NCBI GenBank assembly: GCA_027946555.1
Contig: JAPEVC010000091.1
Span: forward strand, 62,001-126,000
DNA: 64,000 nucleotides
Reading direction: 5' to 3'
Source: Gnomoniopsis sp. IMI 355080
Taxonomy: Eukaryota > Ascomycota > Sordariomycetes > Diaporthales > Gnomoniaceae
The translations under genes and the position numbers were made by a program. Positions 1-13,166 of the stretch are shown one piece after another (position 1 is the first letter of the stretch; each line of letters starts with the position of its first letter). The notes beneath the pieces are model-generated. The model did no database searches and was not told the origin of the DNA. It saw only the letters and a list, made by a program, of their open reading frames with translations.

Positions 1-370
1 TGCGTAACTTGAGAGTGAGACGAGAAATGTATGGATCCTTCGAAAATGCCATGAAGATCGCCAAACGCCCCCAGTACATGAACTTTTTTAAGAACAAAAA
101 TTCACCATCTCCCAGAACTCCAAGACTGACCACTTTTGAAAGAAAATTTATCCACTTTATGTATACCGACCTGGTGTTTTGTCCGTTCGTCCCTTGATAC
201 CTGAATCTCCTTTTTCCCAGGCGACAAGAACGGCCGCTGCACCCTTGGAGGTCTTAGAATATCATTAACGTCTGTGAAGCGTCAGTCTTGTATATCACTT
301 GCGGTTGTGTAATCAAGAATTTACTCACATCATCATTACGCCGCTCCCTTGCCTTTCTCACCCTCTTCTT
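1..370. other. Intergenic, left edge
   Basis: No coding frame with family-like content is seen. This is the 3-prime flank of the minus-strand basic-region protein that ends at 371. Confidence 0.5.
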
Positions 371-1309
371 CTATCTCCTCGTCCCCGACTCCGTCTGGCT
401 GCCGCCGTCCCCTGAATACGCGTCATAAGAAAAATACGACGGCGAAGAGCTCGAGACCGAGTTGGTGAAATACCTGTCGTCCCCCATCTCGTAGCCCCCA
501 TAGCCCATATCCACGCCGCCGCCAAACGATAGTTGGGGGTCGTAGTACTGCCCCTGCGAGTCGCCGAGGCGGCTCCCCTGCTGACTGGCGCTCTCGTGGC
601 CGCGCTGTACTATGTGCGGGATGCTGAGCCCGCCCCATGGGAGGCCTGAGAGTTGGTCCTCATAGGTTAGGTCGGAGCCGAGCGGGATAGTGTAGGACGC
701 CCCGGCCATTTCTTGGTCGCGCGCTTCGCGTTCCTGGAGCTCCTTTTGCTCGCGGGCTTTCTCGCCTGTTTGGAATGATTAATTTCATGAACGTACTGGA
801 GAGGGGAAAGGTGAGCGCATAAAGGCGCGGTGATAAAATGGTTACTTGGACAAAATGGGGAATAGCTGGATGGGTAGGTGTAGGGAGATGGGTATATACT
901 CACGAAACTTCCTCTGCGCAATGCGGTTTTGTATACGCCTTCTCTCTTCGGGCTCTGTCACGTCACTCCAATCGTCGCTCTTAGAGTGGTGTTTTGAAGA
1001 AGAACTTGAGCTGTGATGTTTCTTGGAGCTGGATGAGGAAGAATGATGTTTTGATGATGATCCGGAGGGCATTTTGCCGGGGGTCTCTCTTTCGGTGTCT
1101 GAACTTTCACTTGAGCTGCCGGATTCTGTCGATCTCTCAGGGTCCTGCTTGGGAACTACCTCTTCTTGCTGTGGTTCTGAAGGGAACGATTCCTGGCGAG
1201 GGGTAGCTTGCTCCTCAGGCTGCTCCCCTACGTCTTCGAAAAGAGCTGTGGTTGTGATGGAAAGGTTCGCGATAGACGAGGTTATGCCCAAGGTGTCTGA
1301 TGAGGACAT
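371..1309 (-). CDS. Nuclear protein with bZIP basic region, no zipper
   Basis: Two exons (1309..904 and 765..371) joined by a 138-nt GT-AG intron give 266 residues. The start is the Met at 1309 (MSSSDTLG); an in-frame Met at 1405 would add 32 residues. Order: acidic/Ser-Pro N-terminus, a Ser/His/Lys-rich stretch, then a basic region near residues 118-136 reading EERRRIQNRIAQRKFRE. This carries the bZIP Asn-x7-Arg DNA-contact signature, and the intron splits the last Arg codon, so the signature is complete only after splicing. What follows (KAREQKELQEREARDQEMAG) has no heptad leucines. The C-terminal part has an SGLPWGGLSIPHIV block and then low-complexity Gly/Ser/Tyr. Fungal families with a bZIP basic region but no zipper are known (TOXE-type proteins add ankyrin repeats; none are seen here). 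It is probably a DNA-binding regulator; its targets are unknown. Confidence 0.8.
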
Positions 1310-1405
1310 ATGGTAATGAAGAACGGGAAATGGGGAATATTCACGCCCAGAGTGTGCTTTCAACGTGTCTAACAACAACTTGGATTGTGTTTGGGGGTGG
1401 ATCAA

Positions 1406-4400
1406 TGTTCGACGGGCCGCTCTGATATTGCTCGGTGCGTGGTGATATCTTCACGAGTATGTCGGACTAGTCAGGGATACTAGACTGTGCTTTGTCAACA
1501 ACGATGTGTTGGCCTAGGCAGGTGTGGACTGGATATTCAGGTGGCAACTTCTGAACATTTATATGGGCTATGTCCACCACGAAAGCAGCCTGACTAGGAT
1601 GTCACCCTGAACGTGTAAGTCGTAACGTATGCCATAAGGCAGACGCGTGGGTAGAGCGGGGTGGGAAAGGAAGGCGGAATAGGTTCGGGTCCATGCCCAA
1701 GCAAGAGTAAGAATACTCCGACGAGACATGATGACTACCAGCCGCGACAGCTGGTGACGCATGGGGGGAGTGACCACGGGTTGCAAGCCATGCCTAGTAT
1801 AGACGTAAAACATATGTGGAAGGGTGAATACGTTCAAAGGAACCGCATACGAGTACTGAACGGGCGGGTACACTGATAGCCGCATGGGGGGGATGGTCAT
1901 GGCAACCAAGCAAGATGAGCAAGAAGATGGTGTGTACCGGGTCCATCCACATTGTGGGGACGTCTAACGGCTGTCATGTAGATACCTTAGGCAGGCAGCG
2001 ATGAATGAGAAACTAGTCCAATAGATTGGAAAGTTTCCACTTGCAAGGTAGCTCGGACGGTAGTAGGATCCAGGCATGTATGACTGTTGCGATCCCGGTC
2101 CTTAATCGGTTCGGAGTACGTGCCGACACCATGTAGAGACAGCCTCGCGTCTGACATGCATTAGCGAAAAAAACGCATCAAGAATGGTAGGAACCCAACA
2201 CTGTTAGTTTGATCTATTTGGCTCGCAGGACTCTTGAGGATTAAGTTGTCATAGATCACCACTTGGTGTTGGCCTTTACCAGCTCAAACTGCAACGAAAG
2301 AACTCGTGAATATAAAAAACTTCGCCCATGAAATCCGTTATGCAAACAGCTTTGGGCGAGGGTCTCTGTGGCAGTACCTAATTTGGTCTAGGAGTCATCC
2401 CGGGTCAATCTGATAACACCCGCGGGTTGTTTGGTGCTCGTGTAATGCATATTTGAGCTCGCAGAACCTGCGTATCAGCCAGAGGCCTCTTCTGCACACT
2501 CAGGCACGTCACACCCTCGCTTGTCTGGGAGCCTAAGTTTGTCAGTGTCGTGGAATATTCCAATTTGTGACTTCACGTCTGGGCGTGGTCTGCTTGAATC
2601 GAAGAACGAAACTTGGGACGTGTGTCCCGTCCAAACAAATCAGGCATGGCGCTAGGCCGCGTCGTCTGCAGTCATACAGGTCTAGCTAGGGGTGATTTCT
2701 GTAAAGGATGAGGGCGATATTGAGAGGGCGGCGCAGCCTGAGAGGTGTTGCCAATGCCATGGCCAGTTCCCGCTAGTGCTGTCGCCGCGTGACATGGGGT
2801 ACATGCGCTCGTTGTGCTGGAATACCACAAAACTTGGTAAACCGGACTGCTGAGGCTGAGAATGCATGCGCGCTTCTCTGGGAGAATGCTCACAGGGCTG
2901 CCTCTGTCGTCTACTCATTTCGGACAGAGGGCTGCCGGTATGATTGGTACACGCAGCCTGACGTGTGGCTTGACATTGCCTGGGGCATTTTCAGTGCCAC
3001 ACCTTGGAGGTAGACAACTGAAGAATATTGCGCTTTGCGGCATAATCATTGTAGGGCTTTGTGATGCATACGGTGCGCCCGATAGGCCAAAATTGGACAA
3101 ATCGAGTCTTGTGGCAAGCTCTGCTCGGCGACGCGTCTGCGTGACGCGCACTGTTACGGTGATTCTGCAGGGCGTCTTGTCGTCAATGGTGTCCATGAGG
3201 TTGTTTTGAGGTTTAGCCTGCGATGCGGCTCAAGATCCTCCCGGTCAGCATCGCAGTCTTACATGACACATAGTGAAGTCGCGGCCTTGGCCGACGTCGT
3301 CGTCAACGTGCTGAGTACACCAGACGGGAATCAGTACACATCTGCAGGAGATGACGACTGAGTGTGCCCGGACGTTGATAGACCGAATGTGCGATGTCAA
3401 GACCCGACGACGACTGTGGGGTGGGATACTTCAGTGGCAGTCCCTGTCTTGGCCACGTGAGAGATGCCTGGCGTGCATCAATTGCATCCACAACACGCAA
3501 CGCAACATGATCGACAAATTTGCCAAGGGTCTAGAGGTTAAGCAATATGGAACGTATGGAGCATTTAGGAATGGAACAAGTGACTTTGGAGGTGTTAGTG
3601 ACAAAAGCTGACAGTGACAAGTGTAGATGAGAGATAATTCGATCCAACCTGGCCCGGATTCAATTCGTGAAAAGAGGCTCAGCTTGTTTCAGGGCCACGG
3701 ACGATGTCGACCTGGCCAGCCATGTAATTTACGATATGGAACTGAGTGAAATAAGATGAGAGAATGACACGCCAACCGTACGTCCCCGGTCAAAATTCGG
3801 GTGACTCATTGTGATCGTGGGAACAATTTAAGCTCAGGCTGAGTCACCGGGACGTTTTGGGATCAATTCCGTCCTATGTGAATCGGCTCTCGGAGTACGG
3901 AGTGGATGTCGCTTGCCGTTGCAGCATATCCAGCCACGACACGAACGCCCGCCGCCCCCACAGATACCCCTGCCGCCCGAGTTGTTGTCGTTTTCCTTTA
4001 TCAAATCCCGGCGCAGAGACCGGCCGGCGGAAACCGGATTTTACGGACAGGTCAGGCGACAGCATTCAGGTGCCTCTTGATTCGCCAATTGATAATTCTT
4101 AGGAGCAGCTCCAAGCCCGCAAGGTCAGCACCTCCCTGTTGGGTATTTCTCTCGGCCGGTTTCTTCCTACTACACGGCCTTGTGACTTGAAGAGCCTGTC
4201 TGGCTGACACAATGCGGGAGTCTCAAGACGTAAGTGTTACGGTAATTACAGCGCGCCATATGCCTCAAATAATGGCCCTAGATCGAGCTGCGGTCGATGC
4301 GTATATTTCTGGGAGTGAATATCCTTGGTCCCTAGTCTGTGACAAAGTGCGCTGTGATAAGTCGCGGAGTTCAACAACCAACTCCGAGAGACTCAGGAGT

Positions 4401-6018
4401 TCGGAGGCTTGGCTATCTAGGAGCCTCTGATTTAAGCTTCAACTCAAAAGGGTTACTAGTACGTGGTCTTGGAAGGATGTCCCTGCTCAACCGTTCTTGT
4501 GGTGGGCATACGTATTTCTTTGCGGATTCAGGTGGCCGGTCGATTGATACACAGTTGGGAGGGGAGCGGGAGGGGCAACGCGTATACCAATTGATATGGG
4601 ATGACGCGGACGTTGGCGGTGAGCCGCACCATGCAGGTGGATGCCTAGGCACAACATCTTTACGCTAAACTATAACCATAATTTTGGGAAGGTCGATTTT
4701 GGTCTCAGGAACGCGCGATCAGTAATACGACTGCGCGTCCCAATCTGCATGACGTGAATATATGTCGACATTGAGTATGCAGTCGTCACCTTCAATCAGT
4801 TCTCTTGGCAGGCTGCCCTAACAAAGGTGTTGGCCTGTCTTGAGAATACTGTTGGAGAGTATAGCCTCTCAAAAGTTCTGAAAAACACCAGGAAACGAAA
4901 TGATTGTAGGCAGGCCCTACCGACCTCGAAGAAGACCACCAAACACATCCAATCGAATATGTGTGCGTAGGGCGGCGAGCGACCCGACGGTACGGTAACC
5001 TCTCGATCTAGGGGTGCGGCCCGGTCGTGGCACAAAGCCTAAATTGTGGGTCCATTTGTATGCAATGAATTCTTGGGTTATATTATGTTAGCTAGTAGCT
5101 GTAGCTAAATGCTCGTTTCGCATTATCATCTGGACTCGAATGTATGATCAATCCAAAATATATGGCAAGAAAACATTTTATAAAACAGAAAACAATAGGA
5201 AGACTCCAAAGACAAAGGAAGACTACGGCTCTGTCCAGATCTGTATTGTGGTGGTCCGTGGGGTGAGTGAAAGCATCTTATCATATAAGCTGTTAGCAAG
5301 CTCTGCGCTCGTTCTCTTTCCTTCAAAGGCTACCTAAAGAGAAGGCGGGGAGACAACAGGTCATAATTAGCAGCTGAGAGTTCTGACAAATACTATGTCC
5401 CGATGTTCAAAAAACGGCTTCTCCCTCCCTGTACGTACAGTAAGCTTATGCTGATCGAATACCTCTTTCAAAAGCGTCCGTGGAGAAATGATGCGGCAGA
5501 AATTGAACAGACACTGCTTCACGTGAAGTCACAGAAGCTTTTGCCTTCCAAGGAAATGTTTTCAAAAATGCTGGCGGCTAAGCAGAGGTGGCAGAAAAGG
5601 TCCGTCCGCGATTCAGATATTTCACTTGAACGCGGTCAAGTAGCAATGCGTACAACAGACTGCATGAAAGCAAGACGAGTCTTTCGATTACTCCTTTAGC
5701 AATGGACAGCACTCCGCTCAATCCATAACTACCTGAATTCGATGATGGACTTTGTGGGCCACCGTCTTTAGGTCATGAACATAAAGAGGAAGCATTCTCT
5801 GCTGATTCTGGCATTCTCGACATCAGTCAGTTGTACTTGATTCAAATCGCGATTACAACATATAGCAGAACTTGATTGATTCTTTCGTGGATTTTACAGA
5901 TCCAGTGACACTCTCTCGCCCGTTCGTTGATATCCGTACCCGCCCTTCAATTTGACGAGTTGGGAGGCATCTTCACTCCGAAACGCGAGATGCCATGTAT
6001 TGGGAAGCCGGCCGATCT
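1406..6018. other. Long intergenic stretch, 4.6 kb
   Basis: Only short frames without recognisable domains occur here. The longest with some protein-like character is 5403..5699 (+, 98 codons, Lys/Arg-rich), but I do not recognise it and see no introns or neighbours supporting it. No tRNA, transposon ORF or long repeat was seen. It may hold non-coding transcripts or old, degraded sequence. Confidence 0.4.
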
Positions 6019-6720
6019 CTATGTGAATCCCAACGCCTCTCTCTGAGCCTTGCGCTCCGCAACATGCTTCTTGAAGCGCATCTCCTTCCGCCTTCTCTCA
6101 CCACCATCAATCTTGCGTCCTCGCTTATGCTCCCACATGCCCTCAACAACAGAGACCACTGCCGCCTTCTCCCCCTTCAACGGCAATGCATAGGGTCCCC
6201 CAACACCATGTCCTCGTACCTTGTAACCATCCACCCTGACCTTGTCCTCTTCCGCCACCTCATGAATCTTTTTATCCAGAGGAATGTTGACGACGCGTCT
6301 GCGAATTTCCAGCGGAGCTACCTCGGTCTCCTCCACAGCGAGCTTGGCCTTGCCATCTTGCGCGTGCTTGATGTCGCCGCCCGGCCCGAAGTAGCCCTGC
6401 CTGTACTTAGCCCGCCACTGGATCAAATATCGTCGTGTACGGGGTGGCTCTATGCCCAGTTCTTTCAATTGGGGCGATGTGAGGGAGAAGAGAGCCTCCC
6501 AGGTTGGGAACTTGGCCGTGTGCTGGCTGAGGCCGCGCCCGATGAGGGTGAGGAAGGTCTTGACGTCGGGGACAAAGGGAATCGGTGACGGTATTACTAG
6601 GTTCGTCTGTTTATGTGCGCATCGGACCTGGAGGTGTTGTTGTACGGGAGTGCTGGCAGCGACGGCGGCGCGTGGTCGGGCAAGGAGGCTGAGTGCCGTC
6701 TGGAGCCGTGATGTCTTCAT
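6019..6720 (-). CDS. Mitochondrial small-subunit ribosomal protein mS41
   Basis: Uninterrupted 233-residue frame. The Met at 6720 (MKTSRLQT) is chosen because it is followed by an Arg/Ala/Ser-rich, acid-free stretch typical of a mitochondrial targeting peptide; the open frame runs further upstream, but that part looks non-coding. Residues about 50-105 form the IGR motif (FLTLIGRGLSQH ... WEALFSL ... LKELGI), the hallmark of the Fyv4/mS41 family, which is a structural component of the fungal mitoribosome small subunit. The rest is basic (RGRKIDGGERRRKEMRFKK), as expected for an rRNA-binding protein. No intron was found. The long open frame on the opposite strand (5995..6588) is a shadow of this gene. 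Confidence 0.88.
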   Translation of the reverse strand: MKTSRLQTALSLLARPRAAVAASTPVQQHLQVRCAHKQTNLVIPSPIPFVPDVKTFLTLIGRGLSQHTAKFPTWEALFSLTSPQLKELGIEPPRTRRYLIQWRAKYRQGYFGPGGDIKHAQDGKAKLAVEETEVAPLEIRRRVVNIPLDKKIHEVAEEDKVRVDGYKVRGHGVGGPYALPLKGEKAAVVSVVEGMWEHKRGRKIDGGERRRKEMRFKKHVAERKAQREALGFT

Positions 6721-7512
6721 GTTGTGCTGGGAAGGGCTGTTAGACGAGGGGTCCAAATTGGACAGGCGCGCAGAGGGTTGAAAGGCGCAACGTACTCCCA
6801 GCCTAGACCAGCCCACATTACAGTACAGCTGCTGTGTAGCGGAATGTTGTCGCAAAGGTGTCGATGTCCTCGTGGCGCGCGTCACTCGGCCGGGCAACAA
6901 AAATTAAAATCTATAGCCTGGCCCAAGCTCTGACATTGTCTCAGGTGCTCAGACCACTTGAGCGATCGGAGATAAGCTGTGCCAAAGCATGTAAGAGTCA
7001 GGCTCCTTCTTTCAGTAATTCATTCGGCGCGCAAACAAAACCTCAGCTCCATGAGATTTACCTGAACTGGTCTTTTTGCGAATGTGGTTTTTTTTGTTTT
7101 GTTTTGATTGGTAGCCTTTGTATAGTATTTGTTCACTACACCATGTTGCGATTGGGGAAGGTCTGAGCACTGTCATTGAAGCAGCTCAGCCACTAGACAC
7201 CATCCATCAGCGCTCCAATCCCTAAAGCCACGCCTTCCGCGGCCTTATTAGACCCACAAGCCCCACTGACTACCTGGTTAGTAACCTCGACCACTTACAC
7301 CTCAACCTCAGTTGCCTTGGAGGCGAATGCGCATAAACTAATACTCTTTCATCCAGTCCATCACTCACTTAATTTGTTTCCTTCGTTTGTCCCGGTGGTC
7401 GACCTGGGCTTGGGCAGACGAGTCTCGTGACCATCCGAACCATACCTCCGCTTCCCTTCCTCAGGATTTCTTTCCATCAACGCCCAGCGCCAGCCGACAT
7501 CCAAGGATCAAG
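6721..7512. other. Divergent intergenic/promoter region
   Basis: Lies between the divergently transcribed mS41 and SNF2-RING genes, so it must carry both promoters. A T-rich tract is at about 7088-7110 and CT-rich leader-like sequence precedes 7513. No conserved element was recognised. Confidence 0.4.
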
Positions 7513-10500
7513 ATGGGCGGACGCAAAACAGTTGGCAAGCGTTCACAACACATCCAAATCACCACCATAAACTCGCCTCTGGACGGTTCGTTCATCTGTG
7601 CAATTTTACCTGTTCGAAGACTAATACATCTTACAGAGCCACTTCCTCAGTCCGTCTTTGACTACTTTCAGCGACGGCACACTGACAGCCATGAACCCGA
7701 GCACCCAGCTAAACGGCGCAAGACAGAGACAGCGCCTATTGTGGATTCTGTCACCATCTTGCGGGAGACACTGATCATTAGCAGACCTAGCTCTGGCGAG
7801 TTTGATGCGCTCTCCTTGCCGAGCCTTCAGACTGCTCTCCGGTTCGAGCTGCGTGCTTCGGCTGTAACCGGTGAAGATCCTAACCTGAATTCTGAGCCTG
7901 GTGAAAATGTCGACTGCCGCCATGTTCTCTCCATCTCAACACGGTCATCATCGAAGCAAGAGTGTCTCTGTATGACCTTTCCGTTAAGACCAGACGATAT
8001 ATCGCATTCGATAACTTCCATACTAAATACCCGAGACACTTTCTGGTCTAACCCCAATGTCGAGGATTCTTGCTGGATTATGATTGATGGCGCAGTCGAA
8101 GCAGGTGACGAAACAACGAGTCTCACACTGTCGTTCAGCGTGAGGTGGAACATCAGCACCAACACCTACATGTCACCATTGTCACCATATCAGCGCAAAT
8201 TCCGAAAAGAGATGCTGGCCAGGGCATATCCGGATCTATTCACAACGACCGAGAAAAAGTCGAACTCTTGCTCTCCCCAGGCATTCTACGAAGCAGCGCA
8301 TGTTCCCGACCCCAACGACACGCCTCCAGAGACCGCGTCAGCCGTGGGACTAACTGCGAAACTCTACCCTTTTCAACGCCGCGCGGTAAAATGGATGTTG
8401 AGACGAGAGGGAGTGAAGTGGAATCAGGACAACAATGGCCATAGCGTTACCGAGGATATTGGTCCCAGTCGCTTCGACGCGCCCAGTTCCTTCGTTGAGA
8501 TGAAGGACGCTGATGGGCGAGTTTGCTACATCAGCCCACTGCTCGGCAAGGTCACAACGGGGATGGATTCAATCCAAGATGTAGAACAGAATCTCAAGGG
8601 TGGTATTCTGTCAGAAGAGATGGGGCTCGGCAAGACGGTCGAGCTACTAGCGCTGTTTTCCTTGCATCCGCCGCCTCCCAGCAGTCCGCCTGAGGTTTTT
8701 GACTCCTACCTTGGCGAACAAGTCAAGACAACACACGCGACTTTGATTGTGGCTCCGTCGTCATTGACCCAGCAGTGGCTTTCAGAGCTCGCGAAGCATG
8801 CACCTGGCCTTCGTGTCATGCACTACCGTGGATTGAGTCAATCAAGTCGTGAGCTCACCACCAAGGCAAATGCACTCATCGAGAAGCTGAGGAATCATGA
8901 CGTCGTCGTCACTACCTACAGTGTTCTGACCTCAGAGTTGGATTATGCCATGGGCGAGCCTAATCGAGCAAGACGTGCCCCAAGAAAGTATCACCGACCT
9001 CGCTCTCCTTTGATCCAGATACGGTGGTGGAGGGTGTGCATGGACGAGGCACAGATGATCGAGAGCGGTGTCTCGAAGTCGGCTACACTTGCTAGGCTTT
9101 TACCTCGTGTCAATGCCTGGGGCGTCACAGGAACCCCTGTCAAAGACTCTGTGGAGGGTTCGTACCCGGCTCCCTTGGCCTTCTGCCACGCCTTTCTCCG
9201 TTAAACTCCGTCATTCTCTTGCTGATTTCTATTCAACGTGTTGGGCTGTTCTACTTGTCGAAAATGTGTGTTCAAACGCTGACGAACCTTTTCCTTAGAT
9301 CTTCGTGGCCTGCTGCTCTTCCTGCGATACGAACCATTTGCCTCTAATGTCCAAGCCTGGAACACCTTGATCCAATCCCATGAGGATGGATTCAAGCGGC
9401 TGTTTCATCAAATATCTCTCCGTCATTCGAAGCGTCTTGTGAGACACGAGATTGATATCCCGCCACAAAAGCGATACGTCATTACCATGCCCTTCACTAC
9501 TGTCGAAGAGCAACACTATCAAACTTTATTCAAGCAAGTCGTCGACGCCTGTGGTCTCAGTCCCACTGGGGAGCCTGTACGGGACGATTGGGATCCAGAC
9601 GATCCTTGGGTGTTGGAGCGGATGCGGGCAGCACTGGATCGATTACGACAGACGGCTCTGCATCCCGAAGTTGGCAGCCGGAACCGACGAGCTCTGGGCC
9701 ATCGAAACGGTCCTATGCGTACTCTGGCAGAGATGCTCGACGTTCTAATCGATCAGAGCGAAGCCTCCATCAGGACTGACCAACGGTCCCTTCTTTCAGC
9801 AAAGCTCACAAGGGGTCAGTTGATGGAAAATTCACCACGAGTCAAGATCGCTCTGGAGATTTGGAAAGGAGTTTGCCTGACCAGTCTGACCATTGTTGAG
9901 GAGTGTCGGAAGAATCTCAAGCGTGAGATCAACCAGGCGAAAGCCTTGAAGCCAGAAGCGAGTCTTACGGATAGCGAGGATGACATCGATGATGAGACGT
10001 ATGCGGGCCGAGTTGGAGAGGCCCGACGTCGTTTGCGATCGGCACTTGAAATACACCACAAGGCTACCTTCTTCTGCGCGAATGCATTCTTCCAAATCAA
10101 ATCAAACCAGGACATGACGGAACCAGACTCCGTCGAGTTCCAGGAGCTTGACAGATTGGAAACGGAAGCCTATGAACGAGCGAAGGTTCTTCGCCGAGAG
10201 ATTCTCGAAGAGAGCCGCCACAAAGCACTGAGACTCATGAAAAGGATCTCAACCTCGGCATCTGAACAGTCCTTCGTCACTATTCCAGAATACGAGGCGC
10301 TGGGTACCAAGGGCATTGAGAGCCGTTCAATAGCTGAGAGCATCATGGTCCTGGCCGCGGAGCTGAACGATCAAGCTGCTCAGCTAGATGATTGGCGGGA
10401 GCATGTCATTCAACTCCTGTTGAAGCCCCTTGTCGATGAGGAAGCTGAAGCTGAATTAACAGGAGAAGAATATGAAGACTCCACCAAGCTAATGGAGGAA

Positions 10501-12223
10501 ATTGTCGTGTACATACAAATTCTCCGAACAGCCGTTGCCGATCGCCAGGAGGCTCTAACTGGGGAGGTCAATAAGTTGGTCGAGCATGAGGCTAAGATGT
10601 CGCTTCGTGCAGCGAAGGAAAATGAAGGTCCTTTTCCAGAGAAGGTCATCGAGCTGTTCCGGATACGCCAACAAGCCAAGCCAAAGTCTCGAAGGAGCGA
10701 GCTCCGAAACAACTCCGTCAAGGCTTCACTTTTCGAGTTACGCGCTGCATCTTCCAGGCTCCGTAATGATGCCAATAATGGCTCAGGCCGCGCGAAGTTT
10801 GAGCTTGAAATCATCATGGAGCAGCTAAAGACCACACAGTCTCAGCTCACTAATCAGTCTAAGATTGCTGCGGCTCTAGACCAGGAGCTCGACCTTTTCA
10901 CAACAACGATGAATGCACGAGTCGAGTTCTACCGGCAACTCCAAAGCGTTTCGGATATGCTGAAGCCGTACGAAGGACCGACCGGTGATGCCCAAGAGAG
11001 AAGTCTTCTGAAGCAGGAGGAGACTCTGACTACGAGACTCGAGGCTGCTCAGGCTAGGCATCGATATCTGCTCAACGAGAAAGAAGCCACTGGTGATTCG
11101 CGAATGTGTGTCATCTGTCGGGAAGAATTCAGCAAGGGGATTCTCGCAGTCTGTGGCCACCAATTTTGCAAAGAATGCATAACTGTATGTCTCTACTTCC
11201 CCTCTCAGCTTTCCGCTTTCACATCGTGGCTAAATGAAACGATTACAGCAATGGCACCAAGCCCATCATAACTGTCCTGTCTGCAAGAGACATCTTAAGC
11301 AAGCGAACCTTTTCGACATCACTTACAAGCCGCTGACGCTAAAAGTCCACACCGAGTCGACGGGTCCTAATCTTTCACCTCAAAAACCCAAGGAGAACGA
11401 CAACATCGAACGCGTCGAGGCCAAGACCAAGAACTCATCCATTTACGCCGAATTTAGCTCCGAGAAACTGAATGAAATTCGCAACATCAACCTTGACGGG
11501 CCGGCTTTCACGACGAAGGTAGACAACCTCGCCAGACACCTGATCTGGCTGCGAGAAAACGACCCTGGCGCCAAATCCATCGTCTTCTCGCAGTATACCG
11601 ACTTCCTGTCTGTACTGGGCCTGGCATTTCGCCGCCAGGGCATTGGCTTCACTTCCTTCGACAAACCGAATGGCACCACCGACTTCAAAGAGGACCCCTC
11701 TGTCGAAGTCTTTTTGCTCCATGCCCGCGCCCACTCCTCGGGCCTCAATCTGACCAACGCGGCACATGTGTTCCTGTGTGAGCCGCTCATCAACACGGCC
11801 ATTGAGCTTCAAGCCATAGCGCGTGTGCACCGAATCGGGCAGGAACAGGAGACGACCGTATGGTTGTACATTGTCGACGGCACTGTCGAGGAATCCATTT
11901 ACAAGCTTTCCGTGCGGCGGCGCTTGAAGCATCTAAACGCCTCCCCCGAGGAAAGCAACGGAAAGGGGAAGGCAAAGATCGACACGTCGGCACCCGATCT
12001 TGCCGATGATGCCATCGAGGCAGCCAACTCGATGGAACTGGAGCAAGCGAGTTTGTCCAAGCTGATGGGCAAGGGAAAGACACAGGGCGAGGCCGTGGAA
12101 AAGGGAGATTTGTGGGAGTGCTTGTTTGGTCATGTTGGTAATGCCAGTAATGAGATGCGGAATCCTGGTCCAGCCCTCAGGGGCTTCCTGGCTGCTGAAG
12201 CAGCAGAGCAGCGACGAGGTTAG
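7513..12223 (+). CDS. SNF2-family ATPase with inserted RING finger (IRC20/SHPRH type)
   Basis: Four exons (7513..7585, 7637..9157, 9299..11184, 11249..12223) give 1484 residues. The first intron is inferred from a CTAAT branch-like site and TTACAG acceptor. Helicase lobe 1 shows motif I EEMGLGKT near residue 355 and motif II DEAQ near 494. A charged, helical-looking insertion of about 600 residues follows. Then comes a C3HC4 RING at about 1134-1175 (CVIC ... CGHQFCKEC ... CPVC), interrupted by the third intron. Lobe 2 has SIVFSQY near 1270 and the motif VI element ARVHRIGQ near 1350. A RING placed between the SNF2 lobes is the architecture of yeast Irc20 and human SHPRH, ubiquitin ligases linked to DNA-damage tolerance and recombination. 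Length is close to Irc20. The catalytic motifs look intact. Confidence 0.93.
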
Positions 12224-13166
12224 AAGACCTGATGGCTTGACACTTTTTTTTTTTTGGAAGCCTACGCAGTAAATTATGTACTGTACATCATCAGAGCATG
12301 TAAATGGCGTGGGAGGGCACTGTACTGTATTAGAACCGGGCGATAGACCACACGATTGCAGTCGTGATGATAGAGGATTCGATCCAGTGCTAGACTGAGG
12401 GCCAATGGGCTGTGTGTCCTCACCGTACATATATACTCACAAATAGACAGAACATGTAGCCCATTACATGGCTTGAGAGAAATGGCAGGGAAAGAAGCCT
12501 TTGCTCATATGAAGCTCAAGGATCTCGATTTAGACAAGCTAACATAGATCACGAAGCTCTTTGAGAGCTCTGTATGCTTTCGATATCTAGTTCATTTCGT
12601 CTCGTCTCCTTTGAACGCTAAATTAAAGTCTATACAATAATCGTCGTGCCTAGAACACGAAAGCTGCATGCGAATCGCTGATACATATTCAAACAACGCT
12701 ACCTCCTTTTATTTTTGTCCAACTCCGGTCTTCAACGATACAGCAAGCCTTCCTTCTCCGATCACGGAGGAAGGATGACTCTCTCTCCTTCCCTCTGGGG
12801 TATCAACCAGTATGATGGAAACAGAAAAGAAAACAGTGGGTCATTTGCTAGTCCTCCGGTCTCCGAAGACTCCAACTCTGTGCCTAACCAGGAATCAACA
12901 ACGGCACCTTGGACTATTTTTGTGTACCCCTGTTTTGTGCGCGAGCGCAATCAAGTAATGCTTGTGGATGAGAATATGGCCGGAATAGTGCGTATATGAA
13001 AGTCTGCTCAATAATGTCGTATGCGGACTCGACCTTTAGTGTGGGTGCGTTCTGCATTTAGTTATGCATATGTTGATCAATAACCTTTGGTTTCGTGAGG
13101 CATCTTCCTAGTGTCATTCTCCAGACTCTTTTACCCCATCATAGTGACTCCTTGCGGCTTTCCTCT
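12224..13166. other. Convergent intergenic region
   Basis: 3-prime flanks of two convergent genes. A run of T at about 12244-12255 follows the SNF2-RING stop. ORF 12715..12999 shows no family features. Nothing else was recognised. Confidence 0.4.

Noticed and set aside
5995..6588. 197-codon plus-strand ORF
   Set aside because: Exactly overlaps the mS41 gene on the other strand, which has the IGR motif and a targeting peptide.
12290..12400. tRNA-like GGATTCGATCC T-arm
   Set aside because: No matching acceptor, D or anticodon arms can be drawn; no tRNA was found anywhere in the window by eye.
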